Shown here piece after piece: positions 19,800 to 31,106 of a stretch of DNA of 64,000 bases; the stretch's first letter is position 1; each line of letters starts with the position of its first letter. The position numbers and the translations under genes are program-made. Source of the DNA: Chlamydoabsidia padenii (taxonomy: Eukaryota; Mucoromycota; Mucoromycetes; Mucorales; Cunninghamellaceae); NCBI GenBank assembly GCA_025330725.1, contig JAIWND010000013.1:620001-684000 (forward strand). Reading direction: 5' to 3'. The notes under the pieces are model-generated. The model ran no database searches. It was not told the origin of the DNA and worked only from the letters and a program-made list of their open reading frames with translations.

Positions 19800-22425
19800 A
19801 TGTATTATTATCATTTACAACTGTCTTTATACTCTTTGACTTCAACTAATCTTCCACCAAGCATCTTTGATACACAATTGCCTTTACCCTTGGCGAAAGA
19901 AGATATATTACAACTATACAACACTCAATACCGTGGGCTCAATCATGTAGGGTCTTACCGGTGCTCCACTACTCTGAATACTGTCGACGTAAAGAATGAC
20001 CTCGATCAACAACTTTCATCGCCACAACAGCAAAGCCTCAACAGTCCACCTACTCTAACCGACCTACAAATAAGCGACAATAATGATAACGTCAGTATGA
20101 AAAACAGCCATCTTTCGACAGACACAGAGGTGACCACTACAACGTCGGCCTCAACAAACACTCATACCAACAATGACTTTCGCCTTGGACCTATCGATGT
20201 GGAATATATTGATAAATCTCTTACTCTCTCACTATCTGATCAACGTCAACAAGTAATACAACAGTACTCTTTGGGCTATGGTATCATTCATCTTTACCGC
20301 GACAAACAACAAGCTCCTGATGATCTTATGCCGGATATGCTTGCGGTGATTCCTCATTCTGAAGATATTGGCTTTATCACTTGTACGCTGGCTGTACCTT
20401 CCTCTATGACCACTCAAAACTTTTTAACCTTTGTCAAACCATTCGATGATACCGTGCTCCAATATCGATTCATCAAGTAAGTAACATCCTTATATGTAAT
20501 ACATACAACTATTTATCATGCGGCTCACCCCTCCCCCCCCCTTTTTTTTGATAGAGATGTGGCACCTAATAAATATATGGTTTTGATGAAATTCCAAGAT
20601 GTCCAATCCGCCTATCAATATCACCATAAATTCAATGGACGGTCTTTCCATGGAATGGAACCTGAAATCTGTCATATTGTCTTTATATCCTCTGTCACCT
20701 GGATGGCGCATACTCAACAAACTTTTCCATTGCTCAAGGATACTCTTCGACTTGAACATGAACAGCAACTACCAACACAACTGTCAAATACTATCGAATT
20801 ACCCACTTGTCCTGTTTGTTTGGAACGATTGGATAAAAGTGTCTCTGGTTTATTAGGGATCACTTGTCAACATTCATTTGATTGTGGCTGTCTTGGAAAA
20901 TGGGGTGATGGGAAGTAAGTATCAAGTAAAACATGGAAAGATCACCTATTTACCCTTCTATTTTATTACAGTTGTCATATTTGTCGATTCTCGGAAAAAC
21001 CAGTATTGGAAGGGATCGGACGAGATACAGTGACGACTATTGTCGACAAGAACCATTCGGGACCAAGAAGGAATCAACAAGGCTGGTTATTATCTCGACT
21101 TGCTAACGACGATCGACTTTGTTGCTATGTATGTGGTGAAATGGATAGCCTATGGATTTGTATGATATGTGGTCACATTGGCTGTGGTCGATATCAAGAG
21201 GCACATGCGTATGATCATTATATGGAAACTCGTCATCTTTTCGCATTGGAAATCGATACTCAAATGGTTTGGGATTATGAAGGGGATGGCTATGTGCATA
21301 GGTTGATTCAGAACACTGTGGATGGTAAATTGGTAGAACTTCCTGGAAATACGTCCTCAATGGTATCTAATCCATATGGTGATGGCTTACAAGAAAAGAA
21401 TGATACCCCTGAACCTTCTTCTTCTTCGTCTTCATCCAATCTAGGGCCCACGCAGCATGGTAAAAAAGCAAGCAACTAGATACACAGACATACGATCTAT
21501 ACGACTAACGCTAATCAGTTTATATTGTTATCAACTAGGTAATTGGTCAGGTACTCGTTTGGATGGATGGCATGGTTATGGAGAATCATCCATTATAAAG
21601 TCAGTATCACCATCAATCATTGCAGCAGCACCTTCCTCCTCATCATCATCTTCGGCCCTAGTGGTGAAACCCACCAAAACAACAACAACAACAACAGCAG
21701 CAGCAGCGTCATCAGCAGGATCTAGTACAATCAAGTACAAAAACCAAGGCGAACAAAGCGATAGTCACACGTGGATGGATTCGACAAATCAACAAGACAA
21801 ATTAGAAGCTATGTCGATGGAATACACCGCTCTGCTGACCTCTCAACTGGAATCACAGCAAATCTATTACGAAGACCAACTCGATGCTTTGACACAACAA
21901 CTCTCTTACCTCAGCAAACAAAAGTCCGACCTCAAGATCAAACACCAACATGCTGCTGAGCATCACCACCACTTGGTCATCCAATCTTCCTCACTCCAGC
22001 ATGAAAACGATACTCTCAAACGTGCTCAGGTGCTTCTACAAGGTAAAAATGATACATGGAAGAAACAGTATGAAGTGGATCGTAAGAATTGGGAAGAAGA
22101 AAAAAAGGTAAATATCACAACGACAATAATGACTGAATATCGACTGATTCAAACTGAATTAACCCCCCCCACTTTTTTTCCGTTTATGTGATAGATTACC
22201 ACGATGTTATCTGACAGCAATGCAACATTGAAAAAGACTTTGGCGGAAAAGCAAGCAATGGTGGCGGATCTTAATGAAGAACTACGAGATCTGGTGTTTT
22301 TTGTAGAGGCACGGAACAAGATCCAACAACAGATGCCGGATATGGTAGGTGGAAGTGTCGGAACTGCACAACGAACATTGGCCAAATCAAATCAACATCG
22401 TCGTGGCAAGAAAGGGAAAAAGTAA
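19800..22425 (+). CDS. BRAP/IMP-like RING and UBP-zinc-finger E3 ligase
   Basis: Ubiquitin ligase related to BRCA1-associated protein 2 (BRAP, a Ras-pathway regulator) and yeast Etp1. Exon 1 carries a BRAP2-type N-terminal domain with a Ser/Asn-rich insert (DILQLYNTQYRGLNHVG..., LGYGIIHLYRD, GFITCTLAVPSSMTTQNFL). Then come PNKYMVLMKFQDVQSAYQYH, the RING finger CPVCLERLDKSVSGLLGITCQHSFDCGCL..CHICRF, and a UBP zinc finger (CCYVCGEMDSLWICMICGHIGCGRYQEAHAYDHYMETRHLFALEI). A long coiled coil ends in the basic KSNQHRRGKKGKK. In the RING the fifth metal ligand, His in animal BRAP, is Asp here (HSFDCGC). Six or so exons. The order of domains is that of the family. Confidence 0.93.
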
Positions 22426-22813
22426 TGATACTTGCTTGGGACCTTTGGATTAGAATTAGTTGTTAAATGTAGTTTTAGATTATGTATGCATGTATAAAAA
22501 TAAAGATATGATTTATTTGATGTATGTAATGATTTGCTGGGGATTTGTCATATTGTGGAGGAGGGTGATGTATAGTTGGTCTGAACTCAAATAGTATAGG
22601 GGGGAACTGTCGGATCTTCGATGACTAATCGCCTCCATGCATTCATTTTAAGGCTGACGGCGCTTGAAATCTTTTGATTTATAAGCTGTCGCAAAATGGC
22701 GTCTTGGATCAAGATCTTAAAAAGGTATATAAGGGTCTGATTTTTGCTTGCACTTTTTATTTTTATTTTTATTTATAACCAACAATACTCTCTGATTACC
22801 TTCTTTAAAAAAA
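22426..22813 (+). promoter_or_regulatory. Spacer and probable GST promoter
   Basis: The spacer between the BRAP stop and the GST start contains GACGGCGCTTGAAATC at 22656-22671, a diverged copy of the recurring motif, then a T-rich leader (TTTATTTTTATTTTTATTT) before ATG 22814. Confidence 0.45.
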
Positions 22814-23720
22814 ATGACTAATACATCTGCTACTCTTCACTACTTTGCCATTCCTAACAAACCAAGCAAGTTCAAAACGGAAAAAGATCGCTCATCAGAT
22901 CACTCATTCATTTTGTGACATAGGCACCAGTGCATTGGGTGAAAATATTCATTTGCTTTTGAAGGATTCCGGAATTGACTTTACATACCATCAACACACT
23001 AGTGCCGAATGGGCTGATATCAAACAAGACCTGATCAAGAACAAGAACATTGTGAGTCCCACCATGCCTTTTGTCGATATCGATGGAAACATCTTCACAA
23101 AGACTGTTCCTACCATTCGCTACCTCACCAAGAAACTAGGTAAGGCTGATACATCTCTTAATTTTAAAACACTCCTTACCTTTCTTTTTGCATGAATTAA
23201 ATTCAAATTCCGACGACAGGTCAATATGGAGGTGCTACTGTTGAAGAAGATTACACTCTGGATGCTGTAGCAGATGTGGTACGTGATCATTATACTACCA
23301 CTTTACCTGTCTTCCGTGCTGAAGATCCTAAAGTCCTTGAAGAACATTTCCAAAAAAATACCACAAAGTACCTCGGCATTTATAATGAACTTTATGGCCA
23401 AAAGGATGGAGCTTACTTTTTAGGGGAAAAAGTATGTTTGGATCAGATTATAAAAATAGGAAGACTAACTTTTCTTTTCTTCTTCTCAGATCTCCTATGT
23501 TGATTTCCTTGTTTATCATATCATCGATGATGACAATGCTTTAGCTCACGTCAAAGTAAGTTCTTCTTCCTCCCTTTTGAAAAAACAAAACCCAAAACAA
23601 TCAAAATTTACTGATTAACCATTACTTGTATTGTAGGACTATCCCAACTTGGTCAAATTCGTTGATGCTTTCTCCCAACGGCCCGCATTGGCTGAATACC
23701 TTGTGTCTGTTAAAAAGTAA
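22814..23720 (+). CDS. Glutathione S-transferase (sigma/mu-like)
   Basis: Cytosolic detoxification enzyme conjugating glutathione to electrophiles. The N-terminal thioredoxin fold starts LHYFAIPNKPSTSALGENIHLLLKDSG, with Tyr10 of LHYF in the catalytic tyrosine position, followed by SPTMPFVDIDGNIFTKTVPTIRYL (the cis-Pro and the Glu/Ser-type glutathione loop partly altered to T-x-T). The all-alpha domain ends YFLGEKISYVDFLVYHII and LVKFVDAFSQRPALAEYLVS. Exon 1 must splice from a GC donor: 22866-22923 begins GCAAGT and ends TAG. Reading straight through hits a stop. Three more introns follow. Family assignment is firm; the class is tentative. Confidence 0.9.
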
Positions 23721-23999
23721 TTAGTTGCAGTCGATGATATCACAAACTTTTAAATAATAAATTATGATCTCCAAATGTGTTTGATTATCATTCATGCAAA
23801 TCGCAGGCGGCGATTCAAATTCACACCCCAACATTTTCGTGTGAATTAAAGACTGTTAAAAGATGATCAAAACGTTTATGTCTTTATTTTTATTTCTACA
23901 TGTAAATTATTCAAACTAGATAGAGAGTGCTATATGTATATGTATTTACGTAGTGGTGGTGGGGAATAAAAAGAGGGGTATCAAGCAGTATGTGGAGTT

Positions 24000-24431
24000 T
24001 TAATTTTGTAAATGGTGATCCGCAATAAACCCTAAAGGCGGTGGATCGAGAAGAGGCTGGTTTTCATCGGGATAGTGGGATCGTGTTTCACTTTTATGTT
24101 TTTGATGATAGTCGGGTGCTTTTGAGAAGTTGTAGATGAGCACACCTGCCATTACCAGTATATAAGCCAGAGGATACAAAGGGGTCATCTATAATACATA
24201 AGTGAGTTTATCTTCTTTTTTTTTTCACATGATCCCTACTTACCTTTGCATCCAAAAAGTAGATGCCCATCAATAGAGAGTAAAAGTTACCGGTTGTGAG
24301 ATTTACACTGACAAATGTGGCACCAGCTGTACGAAAGATGATTGGAAGACCAGTATTCAAGACTATCATGACGAATACATACATCAAGGCCAAGATCACT
24401 AGCAAAAAAAAAGAATTACATAATATCAGTC

Positions 24432-24469
<38 letters not shown>

Positions 24470-25564
24470 GCTTGTTTGTTCTTACCACTGTTTCTACACC
24501 AAGCGATAGATGCCAGAGTATCCCATTCAAAGTAATACCTATCAATGAGATTTAAAAACCCAGTTAGATTCATATTCATCCACCATGAATACTTACATGA
24601 GGGCACTGCTTTGGATCATTCCAGCCAATCCAATACGATACAGCAAGTCGTGTATATCAAAATAGTGTACCAAGTATTCTTCTATCACAGTACTAGTCGC
24701 ATACAAGGTAGCACAACAAAACTTGAAGACATAAAAAAGTTGAGTCAACCAATTTCCCTCCCCCCCTTCCTAGGGGAAGGGTGAACTTACAAAGATTAAA
24801 TCGCCTAGCCAAGTGTGACCAGAGGTAGATTCCATTCCACCTTTTATGGTATCACTCCAAATTGAGAATCCTATGCCTATTAAACAGAGATTGACAGCCC
24901 AGTAATGAATCAATGTGTATTTGGCACAGAGTAGCAAGGACGATAAGAGCATGGTGCATGGTAAGTTCCAAGAGCAAATGATCAATGCCGATAATAATGA
25001 GGTGTGTTTAAAACCAATGATCGACAGGCTGTTCACTATATATGAAGAGATGACCCCAAATCGAGGGGATAAACGGGTTAGTATCGTCATGCCACCCTTG
25101 CACATGTCCTACGGTCACCGTTATGCCCACTACACCTGTCCTACAACCATCACCATCCATTTTGCTCTCTTTTTCTTTTAATGTACTTACCCTGTACATC
25201 AAAAATTGCATAAAGGATCACTGTATGTTTATCAAAAAAAAAAAAAAAAAGACGGGTGAGTATCATGTTTTATCAATCTTATCTTACCTAGAAAAAAGTT
25301 ATACGCCCGTCTTTTCCTCTGGTATATCTTGTTTTGATGGAAATGGTATTGTTTGGTATTATGCTTTGTGTCGTAATAGTGCCAAGTGCCATGAATGAGA
25401 GTCATTAAAAAGTAGATTGCTGTCATTTGGGTGAATGGAATGTTAATGTGGTGATACTGCCACAACGCCGACGAGATCGTACTGGTTATCGTGTAGCAGA
25501 TAGAGAGTGCTTGGGCAAAGAAGAAGTGAGACAACCATGGTATGTTTATGTATTTCGAGATCAT
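24000..25564 (-). CDS. SLC35F-type multispan transporter
   Basis: Drug/metabolite-transporter superfamily member with about ten predicted spans, related to SLC35F1/F2 (DUF914). Spans are seen in LSHFFFAQALSICYTITST, MTAIYFLMTLIHGTW, a middle exon that includes CSWNLPCTMLLSSLLLCAKYTLIHYW, LVILALMYVFVMIVLNTGL, and GNFYSLLMGIYFLDAKMTPLYPLAYILVMAGVLIYNF. The C-terminal tail ends NQPLLDPPPLGFIADHHLQN with an acidic dileucine-like NQPLL. The frame is open to an ATG at 25648, but that ATG lies inside a promoter-motif copy (25631-25645 reversed) and a CT-rich leader, so I place the start at 25564 (MISKYINIPWL). The substrate is unknown; the compartment is likely endomembrane. Confidence 0.82.
24434..24466. 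repeat. (AT)n microsatellite
   Basis: AT dinucleotide run in an intron of the SLC35F-like gene. Similar AT/TA runs occur at 9630-9652, 34323-34348 and 42975-42997. Confidence 0.9.
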
Positions 25565-25915
25565 GGTGTTGGGATCATGAATTGGAGAGGCAAAAGAGAA
25601 AGGAGTGAACAAATGCAAAAAAAGTAGGGAATTTAAATAACCCCGCATGTCGGCGTTTCAATGTTTTCCCGTTTGGTATGGCCCGCATTATCAAAAAGGG
25701 GAAATATACAGGCAGGGGAGGTGCAAAAGAAAGAAGTCAATCGATATTGGGCGAAAAATGAGAAGACATTAGTGTGGGAGAGATTAACAGTTTTGGATCC
25801 AAAAAAGAGAGTAATTTTATTTTTCATCCATCAATAGAATGTAGCGCAAACTAAACTATATAACTATATATGTAATACTAAACATTTATTATCACTACTG
25901 TATAACCCCATCCGT
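25565..25915 (-). promoter_or_regulatory. SLC35F promoter and Vps1 3' flank
   Basis: Two motif copies, ATTTAAATAACCCCGC at 25631 and CGGCGTTTCAAT at 25651, lie just upstream of the SLC35F start. The remaining stretch is AT-rich 3' flank of the Vps1 gene, with no gene of its own. Confidence 0.45.
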
Positions 25916-28900
25916 TCAAACCGAAGCGACGATTTCATCCGCTTTTTGAAGTGCCTATTTAAAAAAAGTAAACAGTAGATTAGTTTGATAGCTTCTTTTC
26001 GTTTTCATACCAGTTCCTCTTACCTCGATCATTTTCTTGCATTCTTTCCGTCTTTGTTGAGTGAGATCCGATTCTTGTAAGAGTTCATCCAAAACGTCGG
26101 CCTTGTAGAGTTCAGTCAATAGTTCTCGTTGGAGTTCTTCCTTGGCACGGCTAACAAGTTTTAACATGATGGCTTTGGGAACCATATCAATCATGGTGCG
26201 CTTGACAATGTTGTAGTAGGATTGTATCAAAAGTTCTATATGTCAAAAAAGTCAACATGAGCTCCATGTTATCTTATCTATCCCCTCTTTATTGTCAACT
26301 TACTGATTACTTCGGTTTCCATATGTTCACGTTCTGATAATGCACCAGTGGCTTTAAGAGAAGCGGGTGGCTAGACAAAATAAGAAGATATTAGTCAAGT
26401 CGATCAATCATCTTTTCTTTATTATCAAAAAAAAATCAGCATTCTACTTACCGTTTCAAATACCGATGAGTCCATCAAAGCACTGCCGGATTTCTTAGTT
26501 TTCTTGTTTCCAGCAAAGAAAGACCCAAAGAAGGATCCATTTTCTGAATTGCTCGACTCGATGCTCATTGGGCTGTTGCTAGTTGACAAGGTGGATGTTT
26601 GATGAGCATTTGCGGCGATGGCAGAGTTTCGACTAGTTGGTTTCCCATGATCAACACCATTCGTATTGTTGACACCATTCGATTGAGGTTTGGGATGTAA
26701 GCGTTCACTAACCATGGCAATAGCTTGATGTCCATTTAAAAAGTCGGGATGGGCTGTGTTGATATAGCACGATTCCATTCTACATTTTCAAAACCCGCCA
26801 AAAAAAAAAAGATCATTAGTGACAGAGACTATGGGTTAAAGATAATGGGATACTTACGACACCAGATCAGTGACCAGTTTTGTTGTAGGAGTTACGGCTT
26901 TTTTGAAGAAGGCAAGGACCACTTGATAAAACTTTTCCTTTAATTGAGGGAATCGTTTAAAGAACTACATTTATAAACAAAAGAGAGAGTAACATTAGAT
27001 ATCAGCCTATATCTTTTTATTTTTATTTTTTTAACTTACTGGTTTTGTCAAAAGTTGACCCAAAATCCGTACAAGTTCATCATAGACCATATTGATGCAT
27101 TTGATACTGGGATCTTCCAGACGCTTGATTTGTTGTTTGATGATGACTTCAAAGGCAGTGGTGGCGACAAATAATGCAGGAGAGGAGCCAGAAGAGTTAT
27201 AGAGAATGGTGCGGATATCCGAATCTTTGGTTTGTTCCAATGGATCAATACTTTTGACACCGTTGGAGTACAGTTCATGAAAGACAAAGCTGATACGCGC
27301 ACCACCAGAGAGTTCAAAGCTTGAGAGATCATTAGAGTTGCCGTCAATGATTGTTCTGAATTCGGTACAGAATTCGGTGATGATGTTGAGTACCAGGTTT
27401 GCTTGTCCACCTTTACCATCACCCAATGGATCACCTAGTTGGAGGAGTTCTTGTTGATATTTGAGTAGTGCTGCTTGAATTTTAGATTTGATTTCAGGTA
27501 GATTGGTTCGAATATGATGCATCAGAATCTATAATGTTATAAAATGAGTTAGTATCAAAACATCTGATTCCCTTTTTAATGACTTGCCGTATTCAATTTC
27601 CTGGCCAAAAATGGAGTACCACAGTATTGCGCCTTGCTTTTATAAGATGCATGATTTTCAAAAAACTGGTGTTCTGCTTCCAATGCCTTGTTGATCATTT
27701 TCTTGGTATCAATGTCACGTTGACCACGGTTGACCACAGGTACATAACCTATTTAAAAAAGAGAAAGGGAGAGAGAGAGAGAGAGAGGTGTTAGTCATCT
27801 GTCCTTTGCTGCTGTTACCCCCGCCTCTTTCTATATTTACCTAGTCGTAAAGGAATGACTCTACCAGCCAAGATATCAATAACATCGGTTCCTTCATCCA
27901 TCAAGTCAATCTTTGTCAGCACCCCAATAGTTCGTAGACCTTCTGGATCGACTTCTCGGGCCAATTTTAATCCATCAGAGTTTGCCAAATCTTGATTAGC
28001 TGCTGTCACTGCCAAAATAATCGCATTCGGCTTGGTAATATACTTGAGGAGCATATCACGAATTTGTTTTTCAATGTCCTTTGGTTGATCACCCACTGGA
28101 ACCTAAGGAGATAAGAAGAAGAAGAATGAGGATCAAAGTGTTGGGTTTCTCTTTCTTTTTTCTTTTGTACCTACTTTTGTCAAACCCGGTAGATCCACCA
28201 TTGTCAAAGTCAATACATTAGGAGAGAAGATGCGTAGGTTGATAGGTTGAGGCGAGATACCTAAAGTTTGAAAAAAAAAAAAAAAAAAGAAAGGTTAGTT
28301 TGCATCCGTCTCATCCTTTTCTTCATTTATCACTTACCCAAGTTTTTTCCTGTTTTCAATTCAGTATCCCGTACGATTTCTTCACGGATGTCTTCAAACT
28401 TGTAGAATTTTTGACCAGGCAAGTGCAAGAATTCACCCCATTCATCCGGATTATCACCACCAGTAAGATTACTTGTAGCATCAGTCTTGTCCTTATCTTC
28501 ATTGGTTGTTCCATTCGTTTTAGGTGCTGCAGGACGATTGATTAGTTGTAAGACCTATAAAAATAGAAAGATAAGTTGACAGTTGACATGAAACACTTTA
28601 TTACTCTATCCCCCCCCCCTTTTTCCCCTTATCTTACCAGAGGTCTACGAGTCACAATGCCAGAGCCACGAGGAAGAAAGTCTCGACCTACAATGTTTTC
28701 CAATACAGAGCTTTTACCACTCGATTGAGAGCCAATCACGGTAATTTGTGGCAAGTCGACAGGATTATGTACACCCACAGTAGAGAATGCATCTTGTAGT
28801 TTGTTGACTAGTGAAACAAATGAAGATGAGTATGCAATACAGTACAAAAGTGGACTAGATGTACTTTTGTGTGAAGGTGATGGTCCCCCACTTGGCATTT

Positions 28901-28989
28901 CCCTTTCCAACATCATCGCACCAAGGTACCTTTTATCATCAGTTGTTGTTTAAGAGCTACATACCTGTTTTAATAAGATTCGTGTCCAT
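25916..28989 (-). CDS. VPS1: Dynamin-like GTPase Vps1
   Basis: Large GTPase for membrane scission in endosome/vacuole traffic and peroxisome division. A tiny exon 1 (28989, MDTNLIKT) splices to [13 protein letters not shown]. GTPase motifs: G1 [10 protein letters not shown]2 region [19 protein letters not shown]3 DLPGLTK, G4 TKIDLMDEG. The middle domain follows ([19 protein letters not shown]), then a variable Ser/Asn-rich insert B ([13 protein letters not shown]..., [18 protein letters not shown]). The GED comes last ([22 protein letters not shown]... [33 protein letters not shown]). There is no PH or Pro-rich domain, as expected for Vps1/Dnm1. The opening ([27 protein letters not shown]) matches Vps1 better than Dnm1. 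The last exon is about 40 bases. About nine introns. Confidence 0.94.
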
Positions 28990-29252
28990 TCAATAAAAGT
29001 TGTTGATAAATAGAGAGAATAAGTAAGTAAGATTAATTGCCAAGCAAAAGAATGGGAAGAGAGAGAGAAAGATATTAAAAAAAAAAAAATGGGATTTTTA
29101 TTTTTTTGGCGTTGGGCGGACATTGAATTCTGCATAGGGAAGAGCCAAGACCACCACGAATCTGTTCCTAGTGGAGACAAAAAGCAAACATTTCTATACT
29201 ATGACTTTGCCAAAGATGATGGTTTATTTAAATACAACTGATTATTGATTAA

Positions 29253-30746
29253 TTAATTATCTATTCTTGTGTAGTAGGATTCATGCTGAAATTTCAGGCA
29301 CTCGTTCCCCCAACTGGACCAACCGGGAGTCAAGCACCGAGCAAAGAGTTCGAGGCATTTTGGAGAGCTTGGTAAATAAGGCCCTAATACATCTATTATT
29401 ATATCATATAAAGTATCCTATTAGTCCCATCCTTCCTTATAAATGAATCAACATGATGATATTACCATGTAGTGGTGGTTTCCTTGAATGTCGTGTAGAA
29501 GGCACGCTAACAATAGCATGTTGATAAGGCAAAAGTTCACTTGATCCTTCCCTGACATTTCCACCCTGATGATACCGACCAATAATGAGTTGTTCATACG
29601 GTTTGCGATGAGTAGAGTCCATGGGAAGCACCGACTCACCACCGGTTGTCACTTTGATCCAAGTCCATTCCGCCACACAGGTCACATGCCAAGATTTGAA
29701 GAGCTTGTTCATCACAAATCGTCTATATTTTGGTTTATTGGTGATCCAAACAGCAATCAAAGAACCATCATGGACCAAAGAAGGAAGGGGTATTTGATAG
29801 AGATCATAGATATCTTGAGTTTCATAATGTGAAGATCGATGTACTATTATTATGAGAGAGAAGGTTTTGTTTAATGCATCAAATCACTCGACCAAGCTTT
29901 TCTTACCACTTTTATTTGGCCAAGGAGGGTCCATTACAATCAGATCATATCCATTCGTCTTGTTATCTATGCCATAGACAAAAAGATGATTAATACATCA
30001 CATTTTACTCTCTCCCTACCTCTTTTATTTATTTATTTATTTACTGTACCTGTCATTACCAGATCATTGATATTCTCCAAGTCACCCATGAAGAAATCAG
30101 ATTGTGGAGGAATAATAAAAGTACCATGATCGCCAAGTTTGATATTCCGGCACACCAAAGATTCGTTCTTGATTACTTGATTAAACAGGTCCAGCAATTC
30201 AAATTCTTGTTGTTCTATTGATCCCACAAACATGTAAAAAAAAAAAGGGTGGGGGCGGGGCGGTTAGTGTAAGTTTTTCTTTTTTTTTTAAAAAAAAAAC
30301 AAAAACAGCGAGCCTGATTTACCTTGATCCAGTATGGCGATGGGAATTTTATCAGCGTGGTGGAAGCGCCGTGATGCTGAAGCCATGGGTATCCAATCGG
30401 GAAAGTTGATCATGGGCGATACATCCTTTTGTTGAACACCATTCTTGTGTTGCAAATCTTGATTCGCTGTCGTCCTGTGTTGTTGCCAATAAGCTGTCGT
30501 GTGATCCATACATTGGAGTAGAAACGGTAACAGATCGTCATGTCGTTCTTGGGTTTGGATATCGGTTGTGCTGATGCGTTGCTTTTTCTTGGGTCGTGGA
30601 TTGGCGTCTGGGGTCGATTTGATTCGATAATAAGGTTGTTGCAAATCAAAGTCGTGGTGTTGTAGCTTGTACCATGGTAGGATGCTGAATGCTGTGGTAC
30701 AGTCGATAATATCAACGGCATTGGTGGAGTGAAGTATGCTCATCAC
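29253..30746 (-). CDS. METTL4-type MT-A70 N6-adenine methyltransferase
   Basis: SAM-dependent methyltransferase acting on adenine N6 in RNA (U2 snRNA in animals) or DNA. The N-terminal part (MMSILHSTNAVDIIDC..., FPDWIPMASASRRFHHADKIPIAILDQ) is basic and Gln-rich. The catalytic half follows: FIIPPQSDFFMGDLENI, the DPPW catalytic motif in YDLIVMDPPWPNKS, VHDGSLIAVWITNKPKYRRFV, VAEWTWIKVTTGGE, PYEQLIIGRYH, VSVPSTRHSRKPPLH. The last exon (from about 29375) gives DVLGPYLPSSPKCLELFARCLTPGWSSWGNECLKF, the SAM-binding end, with stop at 29253. All family landmarks are intact. Relevance: early-diverging fungi are known for abundant 6mA in DNA, so the target could be DNA or RNA. Confidence 0.92.
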
Positions 30747-31106
30747 ATTGAATTGCGAAAGAGAGGTGAGTAAAAAGATTCAAACTTTTTTGAAGACGAA
30801 AAAAAAGCCAAATCGGCGCTTAAACCCAATTTCAAATTCCGCTTTTCTGCATGAGAACGAGAATGGCCCACTCTTTACAACGCATCCCGCAACATTATCA
30901 ATCAAGTAAATAGTCAACTTTATTAAAAATATATGATTGATGGTACTATTAAAAAAGTGTGGATGGTGATAAACAAAATAAGAATGGGTAATAACTAAAC
31001 TAATCTATTCCAATGACTTGAGGTGACTATGCTAACTAATTTATATAACCGTCTTTTTGAGAATCCAAGTCCACCAGGGAGTGTATCCTTTAATGCATCC
31101 AAGATC
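30747..31106 (-). promoter_or_regulatory. METTL4 promoter and spacer
   Basis: Motif copies CGGCGCTTAAACC at 30814 and CAATTTCAAATTCCGC at 30827-30842 lie 70-100 bases upstream of the METTL4 start. The rest is AT-rich 3' flank; no gene seen. Confidence 0.45.

Noticed and set aside
28629..28916. Frame starting [15 protein letters not shown] before the dynamin GTPase domain
   Set aside because: This is intron sequence; exon 1 (MDTNLIKT) joins VNKLQDAF through a CTAG acceptor, giving the normal Vps1 start.
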